From Pseudomonas lalucatii (GTDB taxonomy: Bacteria > Pseudomonadota > Gammaproteobacteria > Pseudomonadales > Pseudomonadaceae), in NCBI RefSeq assembly GCF_018398425.1, contig NZ_JADPMV010000001.1, positions 1,178,001 to 1,242,000 on the forward strand: a stretch of DNA of 64,000 nucleotides. The letters run 5' to 3'. The notes beneath the pieces are model-generated. The model ran no database searches. It was not told where the DNA came from and saw only the letters and a list, made by a program, of their open reading frames with translations. Every line of letters begins with the position of its first letter. The first letter of the stretch is position 1. Shown here piece by piece: positions 25,867-34,277 of the stretch. The position numbers and the translations under genes were made by a program.

Positions 25867-26673
25867 ATGAGACACAACGTCATCCTGGTCGTACTGGATG
25901 GCCTGAATTACCAGGTCGCCCGCCATGCCCTGGGCCACCTGCAGGCCTACTGCGGCGCCGGCCGCGCCGCGCTGTACCGCCTCGACTGCGAGCTGCCGTC
26001 GCTGTCGCGGCCGCTCTACGAATGCATCCTCACCGGCGTGGCGCCGATCGACAGCGGCGTGGTGCACAACGAGGTGGTGCGCCTGTCCAACCAGCGCAGC
26101 ATCTTCCACTACGCCCGCGACGCCGGCCTGTGCACCGCCGCCGCGGCCTATCACTGGGTCAGCGAGCTGTACAACCGCGCGCCCTTCGTCGCGGCCCGCG
26201 ACCGCCACACCGAGGCCGCCGAGCTGCCGATCCAGCACGGCCACTTCTACTACGCCGACCACTACCCGGATTCGCACCTGTTCGCCGACGCCGAGAGCCT
26301 GCGCCGGCGCCACAGCCCGAATTTCCTTCTGGTGCACCCGATGAACATCGACGATGCCGGCCACAAGCACGGCCTCGACAGCCCGCAGTACCGCAACAGC
26401 GCGCGCCGCGCCGACATCCTCCTGGCCGACTACCTGGCAGCCTGGCTCGAGGATGGCTACCAGGTGCTGGTCACCGCCGACCACGGCATGAACAACGACC
26501 GCTCGCACAACGGCCTGCTGGCCGAGGAGCGCGAGGTGCCGCTGTTCGTCCTCGGCGAGGCCTTCAGCCTCGATAGCCGGGCGCAACCGAAGCAGACCGA
26601 ACTGTGCGGCACCGTCTGCGAACTGCTCGGCGTCCCCCATGACAAGCCCGTCTGCCGTGAGCTGCTGAAATGA
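25867..26673 (+). CDS. Alkaline-phosphatase-superfamily phosphodiesterase-like enzyme
   Basis: This 268-residue protein has no signal peptide. It shows the two-metal site of type I phosphodiesterase/nucleotide pyrophosphatases: VVLDGLN (Asp near residue 10), a Ser nucleophile candidate in ELPSLSRP, NIDDAGHKHG with Asp and His ligands, and TADHGMNND. The family hydrolyses phosphodiesters, phosphonates or sulfates. Many relatives in the periplasm carry a signal, so this cytoplasmic form should act after uptake. It overlaps the next gene by 4 bases and follows the binding protein by 92, so it is part of the uptake operon. The substrate is unproven. Confidence 0.82.
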   Translation: MRHNVILVVLDGLNYQVARHALGHLQAYCGAGRAALYRLDCELPSLSRPLYECILTGVAPIDSGVVHNEVVRLSNQRSIFHYARDAGLCTAAAAYHWVSELYNRAPFVAARDRHTEAAELPIQHGHFYYADHYPDSHLFADAESLRRRHSPNFLLVHPMNIDDAGHKHGLDSPQYRNSARRADILLADYLAAWLEDGYQVLVTADHGMNNDRSHNGLLAEEREVPLFVLGEAFSLDSRAQPKQTELCGTVCELLGVPHDKPVCRELLK

Positions 26674-27584
26674 CCGCGCCCCTGGAAAGCACCCCCAAGT
26701 CACCCGCCGCCCTGCTACCCGAGCAAGTGACCCAGCCGCGCGCACGCCTGCGCATCCCGGGCAAGTGGCTGGCCCTGCTCTGCCTGCTGCCCTTCGCCCT
26801 GTTCTTCTTCGCCTTCCAGATCGCCCCGCTGGTGTGGGTCGCGGTGCACAGCCTGAGCGTCGGCGACGGCTGGGGGCTGGGCAATTTCGAGAAGGTATTC
26901 AGCTCCAGGTTCTACCTGCAGGCGATCAAGCACAGCCTGCAGATCGCCTTCTGGTCGAGCCTGATCGGCATCGTCATCGCCATCCTCGGCAGCTACTCGC
27001 TGCGCCAGGTGGACTCCAGGCTGCGCGACTTCGTCATCGCCTTCTCCAACATGACCAGCAACTTCTCCGGGGTGCCGCTGGCCTTCGCCTTCATCATCCT
27101 GCTGGGCTTCAACGGCGCACTGACCATCCTGCTCAAGCAGATCGGCGTGATCGAGGACTTCAACCTCTATTCCAAGACCGGCCTGATCGTGCTCTACAGC
27201 TACTTCCAGATTCCCCTCGGCGTTCTGCTGCTGTACCCGGCCTTCGACGCCCTGCGCGAGGACTGGCGCGAGTCCGCCGCGCTGCTCGGCGCCGGCACCT
27301 GGGCCTACTGGCGGCACATCGGCCTGCCGGTGCTGACCCCGGCGCTGCTCGGCACCTTCGTCATCCTCCTGGCCAACGCCCTGGGCGCCTACGCCACCGT
27401 GTACTACCTGACCACCGGCAACTTCAACGTGCTGCCGATCCGCATCGCCGGGCTGGTGTCCGGCGATATCTCCCTCGACCCGGACATGGCCAGCGCCCTG
27501 GCCATGGTGCTGGTCGGCCTGATGGCGTTGATCACCGTGGCCCATCAGCTGCTGCTCAAGAGGAGCTACCATGCCACCCGTTGA
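26670..27584 (+). CDS. ABC transporter permease 1
   Basis: This 304-residue inner-membrane protein has a soluble N-terminus to about 25, then six hydrophobic helices. The EAA loop is ESAALLGAGTWAYWRHIGLPVLTP at about residue 200-223, where the ATPase docks. It pairs with the next permease (overlap 14 bases) in a heterodimeric channel of the iron/polyamine/phosphonate type. Start ATG 26670 overlaps the stop of the preceding gene. Confidence 0.9.
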   Translation: MTAPLESTPKSPAALLPEQVTQPRARLRIPGKWLALLCLLPFALFFFAFQIAPLVWVAVHSLSVGDGWGLGNFEKVFSSRFYLQAIKHSLQIAFWSSLIGIVIAILGSYSLRQVDSRLRDFVIAFSNMTSNFSGVPLAFAFIILLGFNGALTILLKQIGVIEDFNLYSKTGLIVLYSYFQIPLGVLLLYPAFDALREDWRESAALLGAGTWAYWRHIGLPVLTPALLGTFVILLANALGAYATVYYLTTGNFNVLPIRIAGLVSGDISLDPDMASALAMVLVGLMALITVAHQLLLKRSYHATR

Positions 27585-28368
27585 AGCCAAGCCCGGCGCG
27601 CTCTACCACCGGGTGATGGTCTGGCTGCTGTTCACGATCCTGCTGCTGCCGCTGGCCGCCACCCTGCTCTACTCGCTGTCCACCAGCTGGGGCGCGACCA
27701 TCCTGCCGGACGGCCTGACCTTCAAGTGGTACCTGGCGCTGTGGAGCGATGCGCGCTTTCTCGCCGCGTTCGGCCAGTCGCTGCTGGTGTGTTTCGCCGC
27801 CCTGCTGCTGGCGGTGCTGCTGATCCTGCCGCTGCTGTTCGTGGTGCACTACCACTTCCCCAGGCTGGACGCGCTGATGAACATCCTCATCCTGTTGCCC
27901 TTCGCCGTGCCGCCGGTGGTGTCCTCGGTGGGCCTGCTGCAGGTCTACGGCTCGGGGCCCCTGGCCATGGTCGGCACGCCGTGGATCCTGATCGGCTGCT
28001 ACTTCACCATCGCCCTGCCCTTCATGTACCGGGCCATCACCAACAACCTGCAGGCGATCAACCTGCGCGACCTGATGGACGCCGCCCACCTGCTCGGCGC
28101 CAGCACCTGGCAGGCGGCCTTCCTGGTGGTGCTGCCGAACCTGCGCAAGGGCCTGATGGTCTCGCTGTTCCTCTCCTTCAGCTTCCTGTTCGGCGAGTTC
28201 GTCTTCGCCAACCTGCTGGTCGGCACGCGCTACGAGACCCTGCAGGTGTACCTGAACAACATGCGCAACAGCAGCGGCCACTTCAACAGCGCGCTGGTGA
28301 TTTCCTACTTCTTCTTCGTGCTGGTGTTCACCTGGGCCGCCAACCGCCTGAACAAGGACAAGACATGA
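27571..28368 (+). CDS. ABC transporter permease 2
   Basis: This 265-residue protein has six predicted helices and the ATPase-docking loop LMDAAHLLGASTWQAAFLVVLPNL at about 168-191. GEFVFANLLVGTRYETLQVYL near the end matches spermidine/phosphonate-type PotC-like permeases. It overlaps permease 1 by 14 bases and the ATPase gene by 4. It is the second half of the transmembrane channel. Confidence 0.9.
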   Translation: MPPVEAKPGALYHRVMVWLLFTILLLPLAATLLYSLSTSWGATILPDGLTFKWYLALWSDARFLAAFGQSLLVCFAALLLAVLLILPLLFVVHYHFPRLDALMNILILLPFAVPPVVSSVGLLQVYGSGPLAMVGTPWILIGCYFTIALPFMYRAITNNLQAINLRDLMDAAHLLGASTWQAAFLVVLPNLRKGLMVSLFLSFSFLFGEFVFANLLVGTRYETLQVYLNNMRNSSGHFNSALVISYFFFVLVFTWAANRLNKDKT

Positions 28369-29354
28369 GCTTCCTGAGCATCCAAGGCCTGCATAAGAGT
28401 TACGGCCAGACTTCGATCTTCAGCGACATCGACTGCGAAATCGGCCAGGGCGAGTTCGTCACCCTGCTCGGCCCCTCCGGCTGCGGCAAGTCCACCCTGC
28501 TGCGCTGCATCGCCGGCCTGACCGGGGTCAACGGCGGGCAGATCCTCCTCGACGGCGAGGACCTGGTGCCGCTGGCGCCGCAGAAACGCGGCATCGGCAT
28601 GGTGTTCCAGAGCTACGCGCTGTTTCCCAACATGACCGTGCGCGAGAACGTCGCCTTCGGCCTGCGCATGCAGCAGGTCAAGGCGGACGAGAGCAGCCGG
28701 CGCGTCGGCGAAGCCCTGGACATGGTCGAGCTGGGCGAGTTCGCCACGCGCTACCCGCAGCAGCTGTCCGGTGGCCAGTGCCAGCGCGTGGCCCTGGCCC
28801 GCTCGCTGGTCACCCGCCCGCGCCTGCTGCTGCTCGACGAGCCGCTGTCGGCGCTGGATGCGCGCATCCGCAAGCACCTGCGCGAGCAGATCCGCGGCAT
28901 CCAGCAGGAACTGGGCCTGACCACCCTCTTCGTCACCCACGACCAGGAGGAGGCGCTGGTGATGAGCGACCGCATCTTCCTGATGAACGCCGGCAGGATC
29001 GTCCAGAGCGGCGATGCCGAGACCCTCTACACCGCACCGGTGGACGCCTTCGCCGCCGGTTTCATCGGCAACTACAACCTGCTGGATGCCGAGGCCGCCA
29101 GCCGCCTGCTCGGCCGCCCGGTTGGCGGGCGCATCGCCATCCGCCCGGAGGCCATCGCCCTCGGCGCCCAGGGCGAGATCGAGGCCCTGGTGCGCAGCCA
29201 CAGCCTGCTCGGCAACGTCATCCGCTACCGGGTCGAGGCCCGCGGCGTGGAGCTGCTGGTCGACGTACTGAACCGTTCGGTGGCCGACATGCACCCCAGC
29301 GGCCAGCGCCTCGCGCTGCACATCGCGCCCCATGCCATTCACGAGGTGGCCTGA
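28365..29354 (+). CDS. ABC transporter ATP-binding protein
   Basis: This 329-residue ATPase starts MSFLSIQGLHKSYG at 28365, overlapping the previous gene by 4 bases. Walker A is GPSGCGKST at about 36-44, the signature LSGGQCQRVALARSL at about 133-147, Walker B LLLLDEP at about 154-160, and the switch His in FVTHDQEEAL. The C-terminal 90 residues form a TOBE-like regulatory domain (IAIRPEAIALG). It energises import through the two permeases. The final base of its stop is shared with the next start (TGATG). Confidence 0.93.
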   Translation: MSFLSIQGLHKSYGQTSIFSDIDCEIGQGEFVTLLGPSGCGKSTLLRCIAGLTGVNGGQILLDGEDLVPLAPQKRGIGMVFQSYALFPNMTVRENVAFGLRMQQVKADESSRRVGEALDMVELGEFATRYPQQLSGGQCQRVALARSLVTRPRLLLLDEPLSALDARIRKHLREQIRGIQQELGLTTLFVTHDQEEALVMSDRIFLMNAGRIVQSGDAETLYTAPVDAFAAGFIGNYNLLDAEAASRLLGRPVGGRIAIRPEAIALGAQGEIEALVRSHSLLGNVIRYRVEARGVELLVDVLNRSVADMHPSGQRLALHIAPHAIHEVA

Positions 29355-30007
29355 TGAGCCTGGCCATCTTCGACCTGGACGACACCCTGATCGACGGCGA
29401 CTGCGCCAGCCTGTGGAGCGCCGAAATGGCCAGGCTCGGCTGGGTCGACGGCGACAGTTTCCTCGAGCGCGACCGCGAGCTGATGGCGCTCTACGCCGAA
29501 GGCCAGCTGGCCATGGAGGACTACATGGCCTTCAGCCTCGCGCCCCTGGTCGGACGCAGCACGGACGAAGTGGCCTACGTCGTCGCGCCCTTCGTCGAGG
29601 AGGTAATCGAGCCGCTGCTGTACAGCGACGCCACCCGCTGCCTGGCCCGGCATCGCGCCGCCGGCGACCGCCTCCTGGTCATCTCCGCCTCGGCGCACTT
29701 TCTGGTCAGTGCCATCGCCGCCCACCTGGGGATCGACGAGGTGCTGGCGATCGACCTGGAACAGCGGCACGGCTGCTACAGCGGCCGCACCCAGGGCGTG
29801 CTGACCTACCGCGAGGGCAAGGTCAGCCGCCTGCAGCATTGGCTGGAGCAGCAGGGCGCAACGCTGGATGGCGCCTACTTCTACTCCGACTCGCGCAACG
29901 ACCTGCCGCTGCTGCAACGGGTCAGCCGGCCCCACGCGGTCAACCCCGACCCGGTGCTGCGCGCCCATGCCGAGCGGGCCGGCTGGCCCATCCTCAACTG
30001 GCGTTAA
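29354..30007 (+). CDS. HAD-superfamily (IB) phosphatase
   Basis: This 217-residue protein starts at ATG 29354, overlapping the ATPase stop by 1 base. Motif I is FDLDDTLIDGD (nucleophile Asp7, acid/base Asp9), motif II is VISASAHFLV, and motif IV is YSDSRNDLPLL. The fold and spacing match the phosphoserine-phosphatase-like subfamily IB, which dephosphorylates small metabolites in the cytoplasm. Its place at the end of the uptake operon suggests it releases phosphate from the imported compound or a breakdown product. The true substrate is not visible. Confidence 0.85.
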   Translation: MSLAIFDLDDTLIDGDCASLWSAEMARLGWVDGDSFLERDRELMALYAEGQLAMEDYMAFSLAPLVGRSTDEVAYVVAPFVEEVIEPLLYSDATRCLARHRAAGDRLLVISASAHFLVSAIAAHLGIDEVLAIDLEQRHGCYSGRTQGVLTYREGKVSRLQHWLEQQGATLDGAYFYSDSRNDLPLLQRVSRPHAVNPDPVLRAHAERAGWPILNWR

Positions 30008-30084
30008 GGCTTCCTCGGACAAACGCCTGTCTGTAAGGTGGCGCCTTTCAGGCCCAGGCCTGCCCCCCGACCGCGGAGCCCCCC

Positions 30085-30498
30085 ATGCCCCAGCCCGATT
30101 CGCAACAGCACCTGGCCGCGCGCCTGGCGATTCTCAATCACCCGGATGCCCAGGACTGCACGGTCTACCGCCCGGACGAAAACGACGCCGATGCCGAGGA
30201 GCACGACCTGGGCGACGCCAAGGTCCTCTTCACCGGCGCCTTCCAGGCACCGCAGGACTGGGACGCCGAGCAGCGCGACGAGTACTACGGCGACAGCGCC
30301 CCCGAGCTGTTCATGACCGCCGCCCTCGAGTGCGAGGCCAAGCCCGGGTCTGCCGCCCACTTCACCGCCGAGGTCGGCGACTATGTGGCCTGCATGCCGG
30401 GCCTGGGCGAGGTGGTGATGTTCTATGTGCACGACTGCCAGGACGGCGAGAACGGCCGCAGCTATGTGCTGCTGCGTGACGACGAGGCGCTGGACTGA
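30085..30498 (+). CDS. Small acidic protein, unknown function
   Basis: I do not recognise this 137-residue protein. It is very acidic (stretches such as DENDADAEEHDLGDAKVLF), has no signal peptide or membrane helix, and looks like a single cytoplasmic alpha/beta domain ending in NGRSYVLLRDDEALD. Start ATG 30085 follows GGAG with a 6-base gap. It follows the uptake operon after 77 bases on the same strand but no coupling is seen. Similar small proteins are common in Pseudomonas. Confidence 0.55.
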   Translation: MPQPDSQQHLAARLAILNHPDAQDCTVYRPDENDADAEEHDLGDAKVLFTGAFQAPQDWDAEQRDEYYGDSAPELFMTAALECEAKPGSAAHFTAEVGDYVACMPGLGEVVMFYVHDCQDGENGRSYVLLRDDEALD

Positions 30499-30525
30499 GG
30501 CCACCGGCAACCACGCCGAGGACGC

Positions 30526-31452
30526 TCAGAGCGCCTGTGGCGCCTGCGCGAGGGCGGCCCGGAACCACTCGATGACCGGCTGCACCAGGCTGCTGCCGCG
30601 GTGCCGGCTGAACAGCAGGTAGCCGTGGTCGCCGCGGACCACCTCGGGGCGCAAGGCGACCAGCTGCCCCTCGGCAACGGCCTGCTGCACCAGCTCGGCC
30701 CAGCCCAGGGCCATCCCTTCGCCCTGCAGCACCGCGCCAATCAGCAGCGGATAGTTGTTGAATCTGAAACGGGCGGAACTCTGCACCGGGGCCAGCCCGG
30801 CCAGCGTGCACCAACCGCTCCAGTCGAGCCAGCGCGGGTTGTTCTGGTCCATGTGCAGCAGCGGCACCCGCGCCAGCACCGCTTCGTCGATCCGCCCCGT
30901 CAGGCCATGCCGCTCGGCGAAAGCCGGACTGCAGATCGGGAACACCACCTCCCGCGCCAGCTGCACCTCGTTCGCCCGGCAGCTGCTGACGGCCCCGAAG
31001 CGGATGGCGATGTCCGCCTCGCCCATCTCCAGGGCCGACTCGGAGTCCGCCGGGGCGATCTCGAAGCGGTAGCGGGGAAAGGCCTGCTGCAGGGCGCTCA
31101 TCCGCGGCAGCAGCCAGGCATGGGCAAAGCCGAAGTTGGCGGCGATCGACAGGCTGGGCGGCACGTCCAGCGCCTCGTCGCGCAGCTTGTCCACGGCCGC
31201 GTTGATGCTGGCCAGGGCGCTGGACAGCTCGCCAAAGAGGAAGCGCCCCGGGTCGGTGGGCGACAGCCGATTGCCCGAACGATCGAACAGCACACGGCCG
31301 ATGCTGTCCTCCAGCGAACGAATGCGCTGCGAGATCACCGGCTGGGTGGTGCCCTGCTCCTGGGCGGCCGCAGTCATGGAGCCCAGACGGAAGGCGGCCT
31401 CGAAGGCGATCAGGGCCTTCATGGAGGGTGGATGGTTGCGCTCGGATCCCAT
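30526..31452 (-). CDS. LysR-family transcriptional regulator
   Basis: This 308-residue protein starts MGSERNHPPSMKALIAFEAAF at 31452. The helix-turn-helix is at about residues 20-55 (GSMTAAAQEQGTTQPVISQRIRSLE in pattern), and the substrate-binding domain spans about 100-300 with PRWLDWSGWCTLAGL typical of GcvA/AmpR-like members. It is divergent from the FrhB-type gene with about 200 bp to the small frame at 31653. LysR proteins normally control the divergent gene, so the FrhB gene is the likely target. The inducer is unknown. Confidence 0.88.
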   Translation of the reverse strand: MGSERNHPPSMKALIAFEAAFRLGSMTAAAQEQGTTQPVISQRIRSLEDSIGRVLFDRSGNRLSPTDPGRFLFGELSSALASINAAVDKLRDEALDVPPSLSIAANFGFAHAWLLPRMSALQQAFPRYRFEIAPADSESALEMGEADIAIRFGAVSSCRANEVQLAREVVFPICSPAFAERHGLTGRIDEAVLARVPLLHMDQNNPRWLDWSGWCTLAGLAPVQSSARFRFNNYPLLIGAVLQGEGMALGWAELVQQAVAEGQLVALRPEVVRGDHGYLLFSRHRGSSLVQPVIEWFRAALAQAPQAL

Positions 31453-31511
31453 AAAACCTGTGCATGCCTTGGCATCAATAATTACCGCTGGCCGGCCCGG
31501 CCAGGGCTTGC

Positions 31512-31585
31512 ATATGCTGCGTGGCGAGCCGCATATTAGCGCCCGGCTCATGTCCGCCGGGCCGATGGTTGCACACTTGCACCAT
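31512..31585. promoter_or_regulatory. Candidate LysR binding region between divergent genes
   Basis: Two inverted repeats lie between the LysR start and the genes to its right: ATATGC-N13-GCATAT (31512-31536) and ATGGT(T)GCA ... TGCACCAT (31565-31585, imperfect). The first has the T-N11-A style symmetry of LysR sites. The spacing of about 50 bases between centres fits a recognition and an activation site. Binding is inference. Confidence 0.4.
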
Positions 31586-31652
31586 GGCGACCAACCGGCG
31601 GTCGATGCCCCATAGAATTTGCTGACCCACAACAAGAACAAGGGACAACGTT

Positions 31653-31838
31653 ATGGACCTGGCACATCTTCTCAAGCTGGTATCGGCGCGCCCACGCCCG
31701 CTGCGCGAATCCCAAGGCAAGTCGCCGGCCAGCTCCCGGCAGCAACCTGGCAGTTCTTCGCGGCACTCGTTCGCCGGCGAGCGCCGCCAGGGCCTGGAGA
31801 TACCCACGCAGCGCTGGCTGACACCGCCATTGATCTAG
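31653..31838 (+). CDS. Short frame upstream of the FrhB-type gene (doubtful)
   Basis: A 61-codon frame starts ATG 31653 and ends 10 bases before the FrhB-type gene. The product is basic and Ser/Arg rich (SPASSRQQPGSSSRHSF) with no recognisable domain. No clear ribosome site is present. It could be a leader peptide, a remnant, or chance. Confidence 0.2.
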   Translation: MDLAHLLKLVSARPRPLRESQGKSPASSRQQPGSSSRHSFAGERRQGLEIPTQRWLTPPLI

Positions 31839-31848
31839 GAAGCCGCCA

Positions 31849-33126
31849 ATGCCCCTGCGCGTAGAGGAGATCGTCGAAAACGGCCTGTGCATCGGCTGCG
31901 GCCTGTGCCGCTCGATCGCCGAACCGGGACAGATCGACCTGGTCTTGACGCCGCAGGGACGGGAGCGGCCGCTGGTTCACGGAACCTTGCCCGAGGCCAC
32001 CCTGACGCGGATCAACGCGGTCTGCCCGGGCACCCGCATCGAGGGCGCACAACCGGCCGAGCACAGCGCCGAGGCCCGGCATGACCTGATCTGGGGCACG
32101 GCCGAGCGGCTCGCCATCGGCTATGCCGGCGACCCCCAGGTACGCTTTCGCGCCTCCACCGGCGGCGTGCTGACCGCCCTGGGGCAGTTTCTCCTGAACA
32201 GCGGACGGGTGGATTTCATCCTCCACGTCGGCGCCTCGCGCCAGCAGCCGATGCGCAGCGAGCGGCGGCTCAGCTTCGACGCCGCCGCGGTGCTCGAGGG
32301 CGCCGGCTCGCGCTACGCTCCGGCCGCCCCGCTGATCGACTTCAGCGAGATTCTCGAGCGCCGCCAGCCCTTCGCCCTGATCGCCAAGCCCTGCGACATC
32401 GCCGCGGTGCGCAACCTGGCACGGCTGGACCCGCGGGTGGACGCATACATGAAATACGCGCTGACCCTGGTCTGCGGCGGCGCCTCGGACCTGAGCAAGT
32501 CGCAGGAAGTCCTCGCCCAGTTCGGCATCGACGAGGACCAGCTCAGGCTGTTTCGCTACCGCGGCAACGGCAACCCGGGCCCGACCCGGCTGGAGACCAA
32601 GGACGGCCAGGCCTTCGAGCTCAGCTACCAGGCGATGTGGCAGAACGAAGACAAATGGATGATCCAGCCACGCTGCAAGATCTGCCCGGATGCCATCGGC
32701 GAGAGTGCCGACCTGGCGGCCTCCGATGTCTGGCCCGGAGGTGGCCCCACGGGCGAGGACGAGGGTTTCAACGGCATCATCGTGCGCACCCGGCGCGGCC
32801 TCGAGCTCTACCAGGCGGCCCTCGCCGCGGGCGCCATCGCGGTGCAGCCCACGGCCGTGGGCTTTCGCGACTTCGACCTGTTCCAACCGCACCAGGTGCG
32901 CAAGAAGCGTGCGGTCTGGGCACGCCTGGCCGGCATGCAGGCGGCCGGCAAGCCCGTTCCCGAGACGCACAACCTGCGGCTGATCGAGTGCGCCCAGCTC
33001 AACTCGGTCACCGATAACCTCGGCGAGGCCCGCGGTACCCGCCTGCGCGCGAAGAACGGGCGACTGAGCGAGCCCCGTCCCAGCCCGAACGGCCCCAGCG
33101 CGGTCGTCACGCCGCAGCGCCCCTAG
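31849..33126 (+). CDS. FrhB/FdhB-type iron-sulfur flavoprotein (coenzyme F420 hydrogenase beta family)
   Basis: This 425-residue protein has N-terminal cluster cysteines Cys14, Cys17 and Cys20 (CIGCGLC), a CPGTRIEG block near residue 62, FRASTGGVLTALGQFLL, the IAKPCDIAAVRNLA motif and a late PRCKICPDAIGESADLA with further cysteines. These define the FrhB/FdhB N- and C-terminal domains, which bind FAD and Fe-S and pass electrons. In methanogens the partner is F420; relatives in proteobacteria have no assigned role. Pseudomonas is not known to make F420. The stop codon lies in the target site of an insertion element directly after it. The regulator is probably the divergent LysR. Confidence 0.8.
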   Translation: MPLRVEEIVENGLCIGCGLCRSIAEPGQIDLVLTPQGRERPLVHGTLPEATLTRINAVCPGTRIEGAQPAEHSAEARHDLIWGTAERLAIGYAGDPQVRFRASTGGVLTALGQFLLNSGRVDFILHVGASRQQPMRSERRLSFDAAAVLEGAGSRYAPAAPLIDFSEILERRQPFALIAKPCDIAAVRNLARLDPRVDAYMKYALTLVCGGASDLSKSQEVLAQFGIDEDQLRLFRYRGNGNPGPTRLETKDGQAFELSYQAMWQNEDKWMIQPRCKICPDAIGESADLAASDVWPGGGPTGEDEGFNGIIVRTRRGLELYQAALAAGAIAVQPTAVGFRDFDLFQPHQVRKKRAVWARLAGMQAAGKPVPETHNLRLIECAQLNSVTDNLGEARGTRLRAKNGRLSEPRPSPNGPSAVVTPQRP

Positions 33127-33127
33127 C
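33122..33127. repeat. Target site duplication, left copy (CCTAGC)
   Basis: CCTAGC directly precedes the left inverted repeat and is repeated at 34153-34158. It contains the TAG stop of the FrhB-type gene. Confidence 0.85.
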
Positions 33128-34152
33128 TGTGATCTCTCAGTAGGTTGTTCATCCGGGGCATTCCCGGAATTCTGGAAGTGCGACCAACCTAGCCTTCCAG
33201 GAGCCCCGGATGAACCTGCATAAACATGCCCGTCTTACCCCTCGCGGTCGAGCCCTTTTGGTTCGGCGCATCCAGCACGGCTTGCGGGTCGAAGAAGCCG
33301 CCCAGGCGGCCGGTGTGAGCGTGCGAACCGCCTACAAATGGTTGCGGCGCTTTCGCGAGGAAGGCGAGGCCGGGTTGATGGATCGTTCATCACGTCCGCA
33401 ACACTGCCCGCATGCGACACCCGATACCGTGGTCGAGCGTCTGATCGAACATCGGCGATGCCGCAAGACCTATCGGCAGATCGCCAGAGAGCTAGGCTTG
33501 GCCGTCAGCACTGTTGCGCGCCGCCTGCGGCGGGCCGGCTTTCATCGACTGGCTGAGCTGGAGCCGGCGCCACCGGTGGTGCGCTACGAGTACCCGACAC
33601 CCGGAGATCTGCTGCATCTGGATATCAAAAAGCTGGGCCGTTTCTGGCGACCTGGCCATCGGGTCACCGGCGACCGCCAGCAGAACTCCGACGGCGCGGG
33701 CTGGGAATTCGTCCACGTGGCCATCGACGATGCCAGCCGCATCGCCTTCAGCAGCCTGCATCCTGACGAGCGTGGTCGCAGTGCTTGCCAAGCCTTGCTC
33801 CAGGCGCTGCGCTACTACCGCAGCCTGGGCATTCGTTTCACCCGCATCATGACCGACAACGGCAGCTGCTATCGCTCTCGCACGTTTCGGCGTTTGCTCA
33901 GACGATTGGGGCTGCGCCATCTGCGCACCAAACCTTACACGCCACGCACCAACGGCAAGGCCGAGCGCTTCATCCAGACCAGTCTGCGCGAGTGGGCCTA
34001 TGCCCATAGCTATGAAAGTTCGGCACAGCGAGCACAGCACCTGACGCCCTGGCTACATCACTACAATTGGCACCGGCCACACGCCAGCCTCGGCTACCAG
34101 CCACCAATCAGTCGCGTTCCGCTTTCACTGAATAACGTACTGGGTTTACACA
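33128..34152 (+). mobile_element. IS481-family insertion sequence, complete
   Basis: The 1025-bp element is bounded by imperfect terminal inverted repeats of 24 bases (33128-33151 and 34129-34152, 17 matches: TGTG...CAGTA.GTT.TTCA). A 6-bp CCTAGC duplication lies outside both ends. One full-length transposase gene fills it. The ends, size and TSD agree with the IS481 family. The right end lacks a stop codon for the transposase; the frame ends in the duplicated target. Insertion is just after the FrhB-type gene, whose frame is intact. Confidence 0.92.
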
Positions 34153-34157
34153 CCTAG
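33210..34157 (+). CDS. IS481-family transposase
   Basis: This 315-residue protein has an N-terminal helix-turn-helix of the IS481/Mu type (LRVEEAAQAAGVSVRTAYKWLRRF, about 26-48), a second basic HTH, and an rve/DDE integrase core: Asp in LLHLDIKKLGRF, Asp in RIMTDNGSCY and Glu in NGKAERFIQTSLREW. The C-terminal NWHRPHASLGYQPP is a family hallmark. Start ATG 33210 follows CCAGGAGCCCCGG. The last Thr codon and the TAG stop are made by the target duplication, so the frame depends on the insertion site. The frame looks intact, so it may be active. Confidence 0.95.
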   Translation: MNLHKHARLTPRGRALLVRRIQHGLRVEEAAQAAGVSVRTAYKWLRRFREEGEAGLMDRSSRPQHCPHATPDTVVERLIEHRRCRKTYRQIARELGLAVSTVARRLRRAGFHRLAELEPAPPVVRYEYPTPGDLLHLDIKKLGRFWRPGHRVTGDRQQNSDGAGWEFVHVAIDDASRIAFSSLHPDERGRSACQALLQALRYYRSLGIRFTRIMTDNGSCYRSRTFRRLLRRLGLRHLRTKPYTPRTNGKAERFIQTSLREWAYAHSYESSAQRAQHLTPWLHHYNWHRPHASLGYQPPISRVPLSLNNVLGLHT

Positions 34158-34158
34158 C
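34153..34158. repeat. Target site duplication, right copy (CCTAGC)
   Basis: Direct repeat of 33122-33127 right after the right inverted repeat; it supplies the stop codon of the transposase. Confidence 0.85.
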
Positions 34159-34277
34159 TAGCGGCTTGGCGGGCCGAGCGCGGCGACCCGCGCAAGGATG
34201 ATGTCCGATCCCCCAGGCGAGTGCCGGGTGCCAGGCCGACGGGGCTACTGCAGCATCTCCGGCGCACGATAGGCGGC

